Under the pieces are notes generated by a model. It was not told the DNA's origin. It searched no databases and saw nothing but the letters and a program-made list of their open reading frames with translations. A program made the translations under genes and the position numbers. Positions 43,446-52,506 of a stretch of DNA of 64,000 nucleotides are shown here, in pieces; the first letter of the stretch is position 1; each line of letters begins with the position of its first letter. This DNA is from JANQUM01 sp047630355 (GTDB lineage: Bacteria > Bacteroidota > Bacteroidia > Cytophagales > Spirosomataceae): the NCBI GenBank assembly GCA_047630355.1, contig JBLHXN010000003.1:1-64000 (forward strand), in the 5' to 3' direction.

Positions 43446-44855
43446 ATGAAGGTCTGCCGCTTACTTTTCCTGATTTTACTTTCCGCTTGGACAAACGTAG
43501 CCGCCCAAACGCTTTCGCGTGATCAGTTGGAAAAGGAAAAGAAAGCCAATCTCGAAAAAATAAACACTACGCAGAAAATTCTTAATCAAACCCGTAAGCA
43601 AAAAACAAGTTCTGTGGGCGAATTACGAGCTTTAAATAAGCAAATATCGTCGCAGGAAGAGCAACTTTCTCTCATGGAGCAAGACCTCGGATTGATTGAA
43701 ACCGAGCTAAAAAGCCTCAATACTGAAACGTCCCAACTTGAAGATAAAGTCTCTGTTTTGCGTAAAGAATATGCTGATATGCTTTATCAAGCATCTAAAA
43801 CAAGTGGTCGCATAAATCAGCTGAGCTTCATACTTGCATCAAAGTCTTTTAATGAATTAGTGATGCGGTACAAATACATTCAGCAATACGGGGATAACCG
43901 CAAGCAACAAGTTGAACAAATTAAAAAAGTATCGGACGAGCTTTCGGAAAGGCAACAACAATTAGCGAACAAGAAAACCAGCCAAGTTACTATAAAACAA
44001 CAGAAACTTACCGAGGCTCAGCAACTCGCTAAATTGAAAGGCGAAAAGTCGCGAGTAGTGAATGATTTATCGAAAAAAGAAAAACAACTCCGCTCCGAAA
44101 TAGCCGCAACGCAACTGTCTGTTAACAAACTAGATCAACGCATTTCTTCCGTTATTCAACGGGAAATTGCCCGCCAAAACAAAGTCAAGGAAGAAGTCAG
44201 AAAAGAGGAAGCCCGCAAATCCGCCGCTCAACGGGAAGAAGTCAGACTCGCAGAAGTCAAACGTGCGGAAGCCAGAAGAGCGGCCGAAGCTCGTCGGCGG
44301 GAAGAGGTCATTGCAGCTGCACCTTCAGAAGTGGCACCAATTATTGAGAAAGAAATCCCAGTAATTGAAGAAATTGCACCCCCGCCCCCACCGCCACCCG
44401 TAAAAACCGCCGCCGCGAAAGAAGTAAGGTCAGTAGCATTGGCGGGAGCAAATTTTGCGGCAAACCAGCGTCGCATTCCATGGCCGGTAAAAAGTGGTTT
44501 TGTTTCGGATAAATTCGGTGTAAAAAATCATCCCGTTTTGAGCGGAGTACGGATTGACAACAACGGCGTAAACATTCAAACTTCAGTGGGAGCAACTGTT
44601 CACGCAGTCTTCGACGGAACAGTTATGGATATAACCGATATTCCCGGACTTAATCGGGTAGTGGCAATTCAACACGGCGAGTTCTTCACCATTTACGCCA
44701 ACTTACAACAGGTTTTTATTAGCTCAGGGCAGCAAGTTTCTATGAATCAAACCATCGGTACCGCAGCTACCGTGGAAGGTATCACAGAAATCAATTTTCA
44801 GGTCTGGAAAAGCACCAGCCGCTTAAATCCTGAACTGTGGTTGGTGCGGAAGTGA
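43446..44855 (+). CDS. EnvC-like murein hydrolase activator with degenerate M23 domain
   Basis: A 469-residue exported protein: signal peptide (MKVCRLLFLILLSAWTNVAAQ), a long coiled coil (about 25-260), an Arg/Ala/Glu-rich linker with a proline run (P-P-P-P-P-P near 318) and a C-terminal LytM/M23 domain. The zinc ligands are lost: HxxxD is replaced by the R-I-D-N-N-G-V region and the final HxH by Y-A-N-L. This matches EnvC, which activates amidases for septal peptidoglycan splitting and does not cut itself. Partner of the DUF4292 gene upstream. Confidence 0.85.
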   Translation: MKVCRLLFLILLSAWTNVAAQTLSRDQLEKEKKANLEKINTTQKILNQTRKQKTSSVGELRALNKQISSQEEQLSLMEQDLGLIETELKSLNTETSQLEDKVSVLRKEYADMLYQASKTSGRINQLSFILASKSFNELVMRYKYIQQYGDNRKQQVEQIKKVSDELSERQQQLANKKTSQVTIKQQKLTEAQQLAKLKGEKSRVVNDLSKKEKQLRSEIAATQLSVNKLDQRISSVIQREIARQNKVKEEVRKEEARKSAAQREEVRLAEVKRAEARRAAEARRREEVIAAAPSEVAPIIEKEIPVIEEIAPPPPPPPVKTAAAKEVRSVALAGANFAANQRRIPWPVKSGFVSDKFGVKNHPVLSGVRIDNNGVNIQTSVGATVHAVFDGTVMDITDIPGLNRVVAIQHGEFFTIYANLQQVFISSGQQVSMNQTIGTAATVEGITEINFQVWKSTSRLNPELWLVRK

Positions 44856-44972
44856 GGTGGCATAAAATCTAATTTATTAAGTAAGATTTGATAATTATGT
44901 TGACTTTAAGTCCTCTCTTATTTTGAATATCTCCTTATAATACTTAACCTTTGATTTCTTAACAAAAAGCCC

Positions 44973-46226
44973 TTGCCAACACCTACGATTGACATCGAAA
45001 ATATCTACTCCGCCTCCGAGCGTTTACGGGGCATTATTACGCACACACCATTAATGCGAAATATCAATCTCTCGGAGCGATACGAAGCAAATATTTACCT
45101 CAAACGCGAAGATTTACAAGTCGTACGCTCTTACAAAATTCGGGGTGCGTATAACAAAATGGCGAGCCTTTCTGCTGAAGAACTGGCAAAAGGCGTAGTC
45201 TGTGCAAGTGCCGGAAATCACGCCCAAGGCGTGGCGTACGCGTGCCGGTTAATGAAAGTTAAGGGCACCGTTTTTATGCCAACTACTACTCCTGCTCAAA
45301 AGATAAAGCAAGTGCGGATGTTCGGGAAAGAATGGGTAAACGTCGAAATGGTGGGTGATAGCTACGATGATGCATCTGATGCCGCCAAGGTTTTCGTAAA
45401 TACTACTGAAAGCACTTTCGTGCATCCTTTTAATGACGAACAAGTAATTGAGGGACAAGGAACAGTCGGATTAGAAATTTTCAAGGATGCTGATTTTAAA
45501 ATAGACTACCTGCTTTTCGCCATTGGTGGTGGTGGATTAGCTTCCGGTGTTTCAACGGTTTTCAAACGACTAAGCCCTAAAACAAAATTAATTGGCGTGG
45601 AGCCGCTTGGTTCACCATCAATGAAAGTCTCCATTGAAAACAAAATGGTTACAACGTTACAACAGATTGATAAATTTGTGGACGGAGCCGCCGTAAAACG
45701 GGTTGGGGAAATAAATTACGAAATTTGTAAAGACACGCTGTCCGAGATATTACTAATTCCCGAAGGGAAAGTCTGTTCTACCATTTTACAACTTTACAAC
45801 GAAGAAGCCATTGTTGCCGAGCCAGCAGGAGCATTGAGCGTATCCGCCTTAGATGACATAAAGCACCTTATTAAGGGCAAGAACGTCGTCTGTGTTATCG
45901 GAGGAGGAAATAATGACATCAGCCGCACCGAAGAGATTCGGGAGCGTTCACTGCTCTACGAAGGTCTGAAGCACTACTTTATCGTGAAATTTCCGCAACG
46001 TGCCGGAGCAATGAAAGAGTTTCTGGAAAATACCCTTACTCCCACAGACGATATCGTATTTTTTGAATACTCCAAGAAAACCGCTCGTGAACGTGGACCC
46101 GCAATGGTCGGAATCGTGATTCAGCAGAAAACAGACTTCAAGCTACTCATCGAACGTATGAACAACAGTAATATCCAGTTTACTTATCTGAATGATAAAC
46201 CAGAACTGTTTGAATTCCTCATTTAA
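44973..46226 (+). CDS. ilvA: threonine ammonia-lyase (threonine dehydratase)
   Basis: A 417-residue PLP enzyme making 2-oxobutanoate for isoleucine. The PLP Lys is in RSYKIRGAYNK (about residue 58), with SAGNHAQGVAYA, the glycine loop AIGGGGLASG and CVIGGGNND. A single short ACT-like domain (about 335-417, F-P-Q-R-A-G-A-M-K) offers feedback control. The start is TTG at 44973. It converges with the exonuclease gene with a one-base gap. Confidence 0.93.
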   Translation: MPTPTIDIENIYSASERLRGIITHTPLMRNINLSERYEANIYLKREDLQVVRSYKIRGAYNKMASLSAEELAKGVVCASAGNHAQGVAYACRLMKVKGTVFMPTTTPAQKIKQVRMFGKEWVNVEMVGDSYDDASDAAKVFVNTTESTFVHPFNDEQVIEGQGTVGLEIFKDADFKIDYLLFAIGGGGLASGVSTVFKRLSPKTKLIGVEPLGSPSMKVSIENKMVTTLQQIDKFVDGAAVKRVGEINYEICKDTLSEILLIPEGKVCSTILQLYNEEAIVAEPAGALSVSALDDIKHLIKGKNVVCVIGGGNNDISRTEEIRERSLLYEGLKHYFIVKFPQRAGAMKEFLENTLTPTDDIVFFEYSKKTARERGPAMVGIVIQQKTDFKLLIERMNNSNIQFTYLNDKPELFEFLI

Positions 46227-46227
46227 T

Positions 46228-46962
46228 TTAACTTTCCACCACGTGAATTTTATCTTCGGGGAGTAAATCGTGAGAATTCATCTTCAAATAAAGTTGGGCT
46301 AACACCACTACATCCGCCAGACAATAACGATTTATCTTTTCGATGTCTTTATCAACGTGGTAGGTATGGCTCACCATTGAGCCATTAATCTCTTGTTTAC
46401 TGCTCGGAATATCGAATAAAGCAGCAAGTAAATCTAACGAAGTAAAGTGTTTATAATCTCCGAATTTCCACATTTCGAGCGTATCCAAATGCGGAATATT
46501 CCAAGGTTTCTTACCCGATATTTGCAGAATCGCGGGCAAAGGCATTCCGTTTAACACAATCCGACGGCAAAGATACGGGTAATCAAATTCTTTCCCGTTG
46601 TGAGCACAAAGCAGCAGGTTGTTTTTCGCCCGGTGCTTTTCGATAATCTTCACAAAGTCTGATAGTACTTGTTTTTCATCGTCTCCACAGAAACTCGAAA
46701 CGCGGAGCTTTAACTCGCCATCTTCTTCGTAAAAACCCCCAAAACTAATGCAGATTACTTTTCCGTATTCGGCGTAAATGGCGGCACGGTCAATGTACAT
46801 TTCGGCCGCAGTAAGTTTATCATCATTTTTGAGAAACGATGCCTTTCGCTCCCAGTGTTTTTGCAATCGCTCGTTAACATCTTCAAAATTTGCTGATTGA
46901 GCTACCGTTTCGATATCAATAAACAGGGTACTTTTTAACTGACGGAGAAATTGTTCGTTCAT
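46228..46962 (-). CDS. 3'-5' exonuclease, DnaQ/PolB-exonuclease-like
   Basis: A 244-residue ribonuclease-H-like protein with the DEDD acidic residues recognisable in FIDIETVA (ExoI), CAHNGKEFDYPYL (ExoII) and YCLADVVVL (ExoIII, no preceding typical H/Y-x3-D pair in full). It looks like the predicted PolB-like 3'-5' exonuclease of Bacteroidota. Substrate and role in repair or RNA processing are unknown. It follows ypdA by only six bases in the same operon. Confidence 0.82.
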   Translation of the reverse strand: MNEQFLRQLKSTLFIDIETVAQSANFEDVNERLQKHWERKASFLKNDDKLTAAEMYIDRAAIYAEYGKVICISFGGFYEEDGELKLRVSSFCGDDEKQVLSDFVKIIEKHRAKNNLLLCAHNGKEFDYPYLCRRIVLNGMPLPAILQISGKKPWNIPHLDTLEMWKFGDYKHFTSLDLLAALFDIPSSKQEINGSMVSHTYHVDKDIEKINRYCLADVVVLAQLYLKMNSHDLLPEDKIHVVES

Positions 46963-46968
46963 GACTGA

Positions 46969-47964
46969 TTAGTTACTTGAACGTTCAATTTCGACATTTT
47001 TTTCTTTTTCCACTATCTCTTTCAAAATGTGTTCGGCGTGAATGCGTGAATTTTCAATAAATAAGCTGTGGGTATTCATACCACCGCAGACCACTCCAGC
47101 GAGAAAAACGTTGTTGAGGTTCGTTTCCTGTGTGTCGCAATCGTAGCGAGGCTGCATAATTTCATCGGATGAGAGTTTGATGCCCATTCTCTCCAAAAAT
47201 GGTAAATTCGGCTGGTAACCCGTCATGGCAATTACCCAATCGTTCGGGATCGTGACGTCGCCTTCGGGCGTTGAAATAATAACTTCTTTCTCTGTAATTT
47301 CTTTAATTTCAGAATTGAAGTGAGCGTTAATCGAACCTTCTTTTATTCGATTTTCGATGTCGGGTTTCACCCAGTATTTTACCCGTTTCCCAACTTCTTC
47401 GCTGCGTACTACCATGGTCACGTTCGCTCCTTTTCGCCACGTTTCAAGAGCAGCATCCACGGCGGAGTTATTTGCTCCCACCACAACTACGTTTTGCATA
47501 GCGTAGAAGTGCGGGTCATTGTAATAGTGTGTTACTTTCGGTAAGCCTTCGCCCGAAACATTCATCAGGTTCGGAATATCATAGAAACCCGTGGCAACCA
47601 CTACGTAATTGGCTTCGTAAGTTCCCTTCGTAGTTTCTATTTTATACTTTCTCCCAATCTGATCAATACGCTCTACTGACTCAAACAAATTTACGTTTAA
47701 CTTCCATTGTAGTGTCACCCGCCGATAATACTCAAGAGCCTCCATGCGGGTCGGTTTTGGGTTTACAGACATAAACGGAACATCGCCGATTTCTAATTTC
47801 AACGACGTGCTGAAAAAAGTCATGTTTACCGGATAATTATAAAGTGAGTTTACCAAACATCCTTTTTCAAGAATTACGTGGCTCAACCCAGCTTTTCCCG
47901 CTTCGATTCCACAAGCAAGCCCAATTGGGCCGCCGCCTATTATTACAATATCGTATTTTTCCAT
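46969..47964 (-). CDS. ypdA: bacillithiol-disulfide reductase-like flavoprotein
   Basis: A 331-residue FAD/NADPH protein: FAD-binding GGGPIGLACGIEAG at the start, the YpdA signature Cys and N-S-L-Y-N-Y-P-V-N-M-T-F-F-S-T segment near residue 40, NADPH-binding VVVGANNSAVDAAL near 170 and a C-terminal LAGVVCGG. YpdA regenerates bacillithiol from its disulfide, so the organism probably makes bacillithiol as other Bacteroidota do. It lies head-to-head with the SGNH hydrolase gene. Confidence 0.88.
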   Translation of the reverse strand: MEKYDIVIIGGGPIGLACGIEAGKAGLSHVILEKGCLVNSLYNYPVNMTFFSTSLKLEIGDVPFMSVNPKPTRMEALEYYRRVTLQWKLNVNLFESVERIDQIGRKYKIETTKGTYEANYVVVATGFYDIPNLMNVSGEGLPKVTHYYNDPHFYAMQNVVVVGANNSAVDAALETWRKGANVTMVVRSEEVGKRVKYWVKPDIENRIKEGSINAHFNSEIKEITEKEVIISTPEGDVTIPNDWVIAMTGYQPNLPFLERMGIKLSSDEIMQPRYDCDTQETNLNNVFLAGVVCGGMNTHSLFIENSRIHAEHILKEIVEKEKNVEIERSSN

Positions 47965-48060
47965 TTCTTAGTTTTCAATACCTTTTTCATTTCACTTAAC
48001 AAAGGGCTTTTCCACGGCAAAAGTTCTTACTTTTAGTGAAATCCTACCCTATAAATTTAT

Positions 48061-48750
48061 ATGAAAAAAGTCGGTTCGTTTATTTTAGTGTTATTGATTT
48101 TCGGTTGTTCGCAGAAATTCTCCAAATATGCAGATGCCGCCAAAAGTTGGGAACCCGAAATTCAACAACTGGAAGCTCTTGATAAGACGGAGGCAGATCC
48201 CAATGACGCCATTTTGTTTATTGGTAGTTCGAGCATTCGGCTTTGGAACAATATAACAGACGATATGGCTCCGTATCCAACAATTCGTCGCGGTTACGGC
48301 GGGGCAAAATTCTCCGATTTAATATTTTACACAGACCGCTTAGTTTATCCGCACGACTTCCGGGCGTTGGTAGTTTTCGTGGCGAATGATATTTCAAATA
48401 CTCCCGAAGATAAGTCACCGCAAAAAATCGTAAAATTATTCAAAGAAACCGTAAAAACGGTACGGGAAAAGAATCCTAAAAAACCGATTTTCCTCGTTGA
48501 GATTACCCCCACAAACAGCCGTTGGGAAGTTTGGAATGAAACAAAACGAGCGAATGATTTATTAAAAAAGTATTGTGAGAACACCTACGACCTTCATTTC
48601 ATCGAAACTGCTGAAGGCTTTTTGGGGTCAGATGGAAAACCACGAGCTGAACTTTTCAGAGAAGACCAACTGCACTTAAAGCAAATTGGTTATGATATTT
48701 GGGCAGAACAAATCAAGGGACGCCTGAAACAAGTTTTAGGAGATATCTAA
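48061..48750 (+). CDS. SGNH/GDSL hydrolase lipoprotein
   Basis: A 229-residue predicted lipoprotein (MKKVGSFILVLLIFGC, Cys16). SGNH blocks are present: nucleophile Ser in IGSSSIRLW (block I), Gly in GYGGAKF (II), Asn in FVANDIS (III) and Asp/His in REDQLHLKQIGY (V). These enzymes de-esterify sugars, lipids or peptidoglycan in the periplasm; the substrate is not evident. It converges with marR with only seven bases between. Confidence 0.85.
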   Translation: MKKVGSFILVLLIFGCSQKFSKYADAAKSWEPEIQQLEALDKTEADPNDAILFIGSSSIRLWNNITDDMAPYPTIRRGYGGAKFSDLIFYTDRLVYPHDFRALVVFVANDISNTPEDKSPQKIVKLFKETVKTVREKNPKKPIFLVEITPTNSRWEVWNETKRANDLLKKYCENTYDLHFIETAEGFLGSDGKPRAELFREDQLHLKQIGYDIWAEQIKGRLKQVLGDI

Positions 48751-48757
48751 TCAATAA

Positions 48758-49237
48758 TTATGCACTCTCAGCATCTTTTATTTTACTCAAAATGCTCTCT
48801 TTTGTTTCACTCGTAGTTGATTCTACGGCGTCTTTAATATCGTTCATCACACTCAAAAATATATCCATCCGCTCGGGAGAAATTTTTTCTTGAATTGTTT
48901 TATTAAACGCAATAACGCCTTTGCGAGCAAAGCTGCGATGTTTTTTACCTTCATCGGTTAGGAAGACGTTTACAAACCGTTTGTCGTCAGCGTCAGTTTC
49001 GCGGGAAATCCACTTCTTCTCTTCAAGCGTTTTTAACATCCGAGTCAGGCTGCGGGGTTCCATCCCGATTGAAGGACCAATTTTTGTCGCTGGAGTTCCT
49101 TTTTCTAAATCAATATTAAGCAAAACGTAGCCGATAGACATCGTCATATCCTCTTGTCCGGCGTACAAATTATACATTCTGGATATGGCATGCCAAGTCC
49201 ATTTTAAGTGAAAGTCTACGGTTTTTTCTTTACGCAT
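48758..49237 (-). CDS. MarR family transcriptional regulator
   Basis: A 159-residue winged-helix repressor with the recognition region T-P-A-T-K-I-G-P-S-I-G-M-E-P-R-S-L-T-R-M-L and the wing D-A-D-D-K-R-F-V-N-V. Its N-terminal D-F-H-L-K-W-T-W-H-A-I-S-R-M-Y-N segment resembles the MarR proteins that, as I recall, precede 3-hydroxyacyl-CoA dehydrogenase, thiolase and acyl-CoA dehydrogenase genes in many Bacteroidota. Those genes are not adjacent here. The candidate operator overlaps its own promoter, indicating autoregulation. Confidence 0.88.
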   Translation of the reverse strand: MRKEKTVDFHLKWTWHAISRMYNLYAGQEDMTMSIGYVLLNIDLEKGTPATKIGPSIGMEPRSLTRMLKTLEEKKWISRETDADDKRFVNVFLTDEGKKHRSFARKGVIAFNKTIQEKISPERMDIFLSVMNDIKDAVESTTSETKESILSKIKDAESA

Positions 49238-49261
49238 ATTGGTGGATTAGTTCTTGACTAT

Positions 49262-49297
49262 CAAAGGTAACTGCTCATAATCGTTATGCAAGCATAC
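49262..49297 (-). promoter_or_regulatory. marR promoter and overlapping operator
   Basis: On the minus strand TACCTTTG (49262-49269) is a -7 element 25 bases before the marR ATG. The near-palindromic GTATGCTTGCATAAC occupies 49283-49297, where the -33 box would be. The same 15-mer recurs at 17907 and 23907. The layout fits repression of marR by its own product. Confidence 0.7.
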
Positions 49298-49324
49298 CTT
49301 TCGTCTGTAAAAGCATTTTCGGCT

Positions 49325-49873
49325 TTAAAAAGGATAAGTAACTACTCTAATTTTATTATCGAAGACGAATGACTTCTTTTTATCGGGATAAATCAAGTTT
49401 AGCAGGTTTGTCTGATCGTCGAATAACTCAGTCAGGATGCTATTGAAAATTGAGTAACCTTTCAGGTTTGCAGCAGCAGGAACTTCGACGTAGAGCCAAG
49501 TTGCATCTAACTCAACTTCTTTACCCAGAAAATCGTACGATGCAACATCTTTATCAGGTGAAACAAAGGCTAAGTGCTTCCTTAGATATTTGAGAATCAG
49601 CGGATCTGTTGAGTAATCTTTCGGGTCAACTTTTACAGATTTGCCGTTATTCATTTCGGTTAACACCCGTTCCAAATCATCGGTAAAAACCCGAATAGTC
49701 ATTTCTAAAGACTTCGTTTTGGGATTGTAATTAATCTCTGTCAACGATGTGTGAAAGTCGTGAACGGTCACCGGTTTTGAGGTGAAAGCCGAAATAGAAA
49801 CCAATAGGCATAACAAGAAGAGGTACTTACCGACTTGCCTACCAACCAACCTTTTGACTACCCAAAACTTCAT
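49325..49873 (-). CDS. DUF6702 family exported protein
   Basis: A 182-residue protein with an N-terminal signal or anchor (about 15-31, Y-L-F-L-L-C-L-L-V-S-I-S-A-F) and then the DUF6702 pattern (H-D-F-H-T-S-L-T-E-I-N-Y-N and I-R-V-F-T-D-D-L-E). Its function is unknown; the family tends to accompany metalloprotease genes. It overlaps the rseP stop codon by four bases, so the two are co-translated. A long run of positively charged residues before the signal is typical. Confidence 0.75.
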   Translation of the reverse strand: MKFWVVKRLVGRQVGKYLFLLCLLVSISAFTSKPVTVHDFHTSLTEINYNPKTKSLEMTIRVFTDDLERVLTEMNNGKSVKVDPKDYSTDPLILKYLRKHLAFVSPDKDVASYDFLGKEVELDATWLYVEVPAAANLKGYSIFNSILTELFDDQTNLLNLIYPDKKKSFVFDNKIRVVTYPF

Positions 49874-51270
49874 CGTAAATCGTTGTAAAAGACGAATACC
49901 ATCAAGGCAAGAATAATAAGCATTCCGAGTTGTTGTGACCGCTCAATAAACTTCTCAGACGGCTTACGTCCCGAAATCATTTCGTAAACGAGCAGTACAG
50001 CGTGACCACCGTCAAGTGCCGGAATAGGAAGTAAATTCATGAATGCTAAGACCATTGAGAGCATTCCGGTCAGTTTCCAGAAGCGACTCCAGTCCCAGTA
50101 ACCACCAAACATTTTAGCAATACCAACCGGACCGCTAACAGCGTTTGAAAACGCTACGTCTCCCCGGAAAATTTTCCCGAAGGCTTTTATATTTGCAGTT
50201 ATTACGTTGAATGCATCTTTCGTTCCTTTCACGACTGATTCTCCGAAACTGAAATAAACAGTTGTGTCTTGACGAACGGTGAGCATTTGGGCAAAGAAAC
50301 CCGTTTTCCCATCTGCTCCAATACCAACTTCCAGCGTATCAGATTTGCCGTCACGTTGAATTGCCATCAAAACATTTTTGCCCTTATTTTCTTCGGCTGC
50401 CGTTAAATACTCGTGGTAATACGTTATTGGTTTTCCATTAATTCCAACGATTTTATCACCAGCGGTTAAGCCCGCTCTGGCGGCAGGTGGAATAGAATCG
50501 TTCTTGCCTTTCACAAGTTTAGAGAACCAACCTTGCTCCACTTCCTGCGGCACCATACCAACTTCAAATTCATCGAACAATCCGAGAAAGTAATTCCCTT
50601 TTGCTTCTCGCTTCGCTACCGAAAGCCAGTCTATTAATTCACGAGGAACCGGAACATTCAATTGCTTTCCATCACGTAATACGGTTATGTCAATATTTTC
50701 TCCTAATAATAAATCTTCGCCCACAAAGTCTTCAAAAAACCTCACTTCTTTACCATCTACCGCCACAACTTTATCGCCGGTTTTGAGCCCCATTTTCTCA
50801 GCAATATCGTAGGCTACGATTCCCTGATTATTTATTTCGGAGATAGGAGTTTTGCTTTCGCCGTAATAACTCGTGATTCCGATATAAATTAAGACACCGA
50901 GTACCACATTAACAATTATTCCACCGAGCATAACGATTAGTCGTTGCCAAGCGGGCTTTGAGCGAAACTCATAAGGTTGTGGTTCGGTAGCAAGTTGCGA
51001 AGCGTCTTTCGTTTCATCAATCATACCTTCGATATCCACATAACCACCCATCGGAAACCACCCAAGACCAAATTCGGTATCACCTTTTTTGGTCTTCCAA
51101 AGTGCAAAGTTCAGAACATTTGGTAATGGGAACAGGAAGTCGAAAAAAATGTAAAATTTGTTGACCCGAATTCCAAATATACGGGCGGCGGCAAAGTGTC
51201 CAAACTCATGCAAGCCTACTAAAATTGTAAGACCCAACAAAAGTTGAGCCGTCATGATTAATCCTTCCAT
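49870..51270 (-). CDS. rseP: RIP (site-2) zinc metalloprotease
   Basis: A 466-residue integral membrane protease with the zinc motif HEFGH near residue 21 in the first helix, two PDZ domains (about 150-230 and 240-320, with K-T-G-D-K-V-V-A-V-D-G and A-G-D-K-I-V-G-I-N-G) and the third-ligand motif PIPALDGGHA near 410. It cleaves transmembrane substrates such as anti-sigma factors after an initial cut. The start is the ATG ending at 51270. It is followed by DUF6702 in the same operon. Confidence 0.94.
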   Translation of the reverse strand: MEGLIMTAQLLLGLTILVGLHEFGHFAAARIFGIRVNKFYIFFDFLFPLPNVLNFALWKTKKGDTEFGLGWFPMGGYVDIEGMIDETKDASQLATEPQPYEFRSKPAWQRLIVMLGGIIVNVVLGVLIYIGITSYYGESKTPISEINNQGIVAYDIAEKMGLKTGDKVVAVDGKEVRFFEDFVGEDLLLGENIDITVLRDGKQLNVPVPRELIDWLSVAKREAKGNYFLGLFDEFEVGMVPQEVEQGWFSKLVKGKNDSIPPAARAGLTAGDKIVGINGKPITYYHEYLTAAEENKGKNVLMAIQRDGKSDTLEVGIGADGKTGFFAQMLTVRQDTTVYFSFGESVVKGTKDAFNVITANIKAFGKIFRGDVAFSNAVSGPVGIAKMFGGYWDWSRFWKLTGMLSMVLAFMNLLPIPALDGGHAVLLVYEMISGRKPSEKFIERSQQLGMLIILALMVFVFYNDLR

Positions 51271-51422
51271 TTATCGTATTTAGGCTTTAAGCGATTAGCC
51301 GGCAGCGTTGTTTGTTGATTATTTATAATTCTCGGCCCTTATTGCTCCATCAACGTAAGTTGCGGCTACGTCAGGATGTTATGTACCACATTCCCGCCCA
51401 AGCCCGATACGGGAGCAAAAAC

Positions 51423-52379
51423 TTATTGTCGTCCAGCGAAAACAGAATTTTTTCTGTAATCCGGCAGTATTTCCATGCCATTTTGCAAACGTAATTCATT
51501 TATACTTCGTTCAGTCTCTTCATCAAGGTTTACGTAAATCCATTCATTTAATAAATCACCAAATGGCAGATTCTGAAATTCGGGCGTTTCGTCAACTAAA
51601 ATCTTGTAAATGTTACGAGCGGAAAAGGCATCATTTCCGTTAATGGTTGCCATGATATGAGCGGCAAAATGTGGTAATATTTTACCATTTCAGGCGGCTG
51701 CCATTAACTGGTTAGAGAAATTTACCGCTTGCGATTCCGGCGTTTGCCGACGAATAACGTCGTAGAAATCGTATTGTAAAGCGGGAAACCCGTTCGTTCC
51801 GCAACCAATTTTATCCTCTCCAAGAAATCCCTTTTCTTCAATTAAATCCCGCAACCAAAAAGCATTCTGCCAATCAATTGTGGCGATAGTATCGGCAAAT
51901 GTTTCGGCATTTTTCTTTCTAAACCACTGATCACGGGCAACAATGGTATTCATTTCCTTTTAGTAAGTTATATCGAGTTGTTCTTCAAATGATCGTCGCT
52001 CTTCGAGGTATTTCAATTCAAAATCCCGCCACTCGTTGGTTTGTTGAATACTTAAAAACGCCACTTCACCTTTCACAAAATCAAGGCTGATTCCTTTAGA
52101 AGCTACTTTTAAAAGGTAAACGAAAGTTTGATTGGCTTCACCCAAATACGTGGCACAAACAGCGGCATTGAAATAATCTTTCATAAACCCCCGCTCAACA
52201 TTTACAAAAGCACTATCATAATGCACGAGAGCATCAGCATAATCATACTCAATCAGAAACGATTCGGCTTTATTGATATGCGGATAGTAATCTGTCAAAT
52301 AATTAACAGGTTGAGCAGCAGAAATAATACTATTTGACAGAACGAATAACAAGGATAAAACACAATTTCTACACTTCAT
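51423..52379 (-). pseudogene. TPR-like plus DUF6624-like protein with two in-frame stops
   Basis: The 319-codon frame from 52379 to 51423 is broken by TAA at 51960-51962 and TGA at 51690-51692, with coding sequence continuing in the same frame each time. Part one has a signal peptide (MKCRNCVLSLLFVLSNSIISAAQ) and a helical-repeat region. Part two has R-D-Q-W-F-R and E-E-K-G-F-L-G-E-D-K-I-G. Part three, after N-G-K-I-L-P-H-F-A-A-H, is the tail. The order of motifs recalls DUF6624 proteins. No indel is present. As read no full-length protein is made. Confidence 0.7.
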
Positions 52380-52456
52380 TTTATGAACGACGAATTAAAA
52401 TCAGTTTTTGAAAAAAATAACCAAATAACGAATATTCAGCTCTTGGGTTGCTAAGA

Positions 52457-52490
52457 ACAAAGCCACCGAAGAAGCTTCGATGGCTTTGTT
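52457..52490 (-). terminator. terminator of the FucP-like transporter gene
   Basis: Sixteen-base arms (52457-52472 and 52475-52490, one mismatch) form a hairpin 16 bases after the transporter stop on the minus strand, followed by TTCTTAG. A probable intrinsic terminator. Confidence 0.65.
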
Positions 52491-52506
52491 CGTTATTTTT
52501 CAGTTT

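Noticed and set aside
44228..44595. Two overlapping antisense ORFs under the EnvC-like gene
   Set aside because: They arise from the low-complexity Ala/Arg/Glu and proline-rich linker of the sense gene.
19390..52379. Reassigned stop codons (TGA or TAA read as an amino acid) as an explanation for the in-frame stops
   Set aside because: TAA and TGA end many intact conserved genes in the window (for example TGA for the TonB receptor and TAA for fabI and coaBC), and both types occur among the internal stops.
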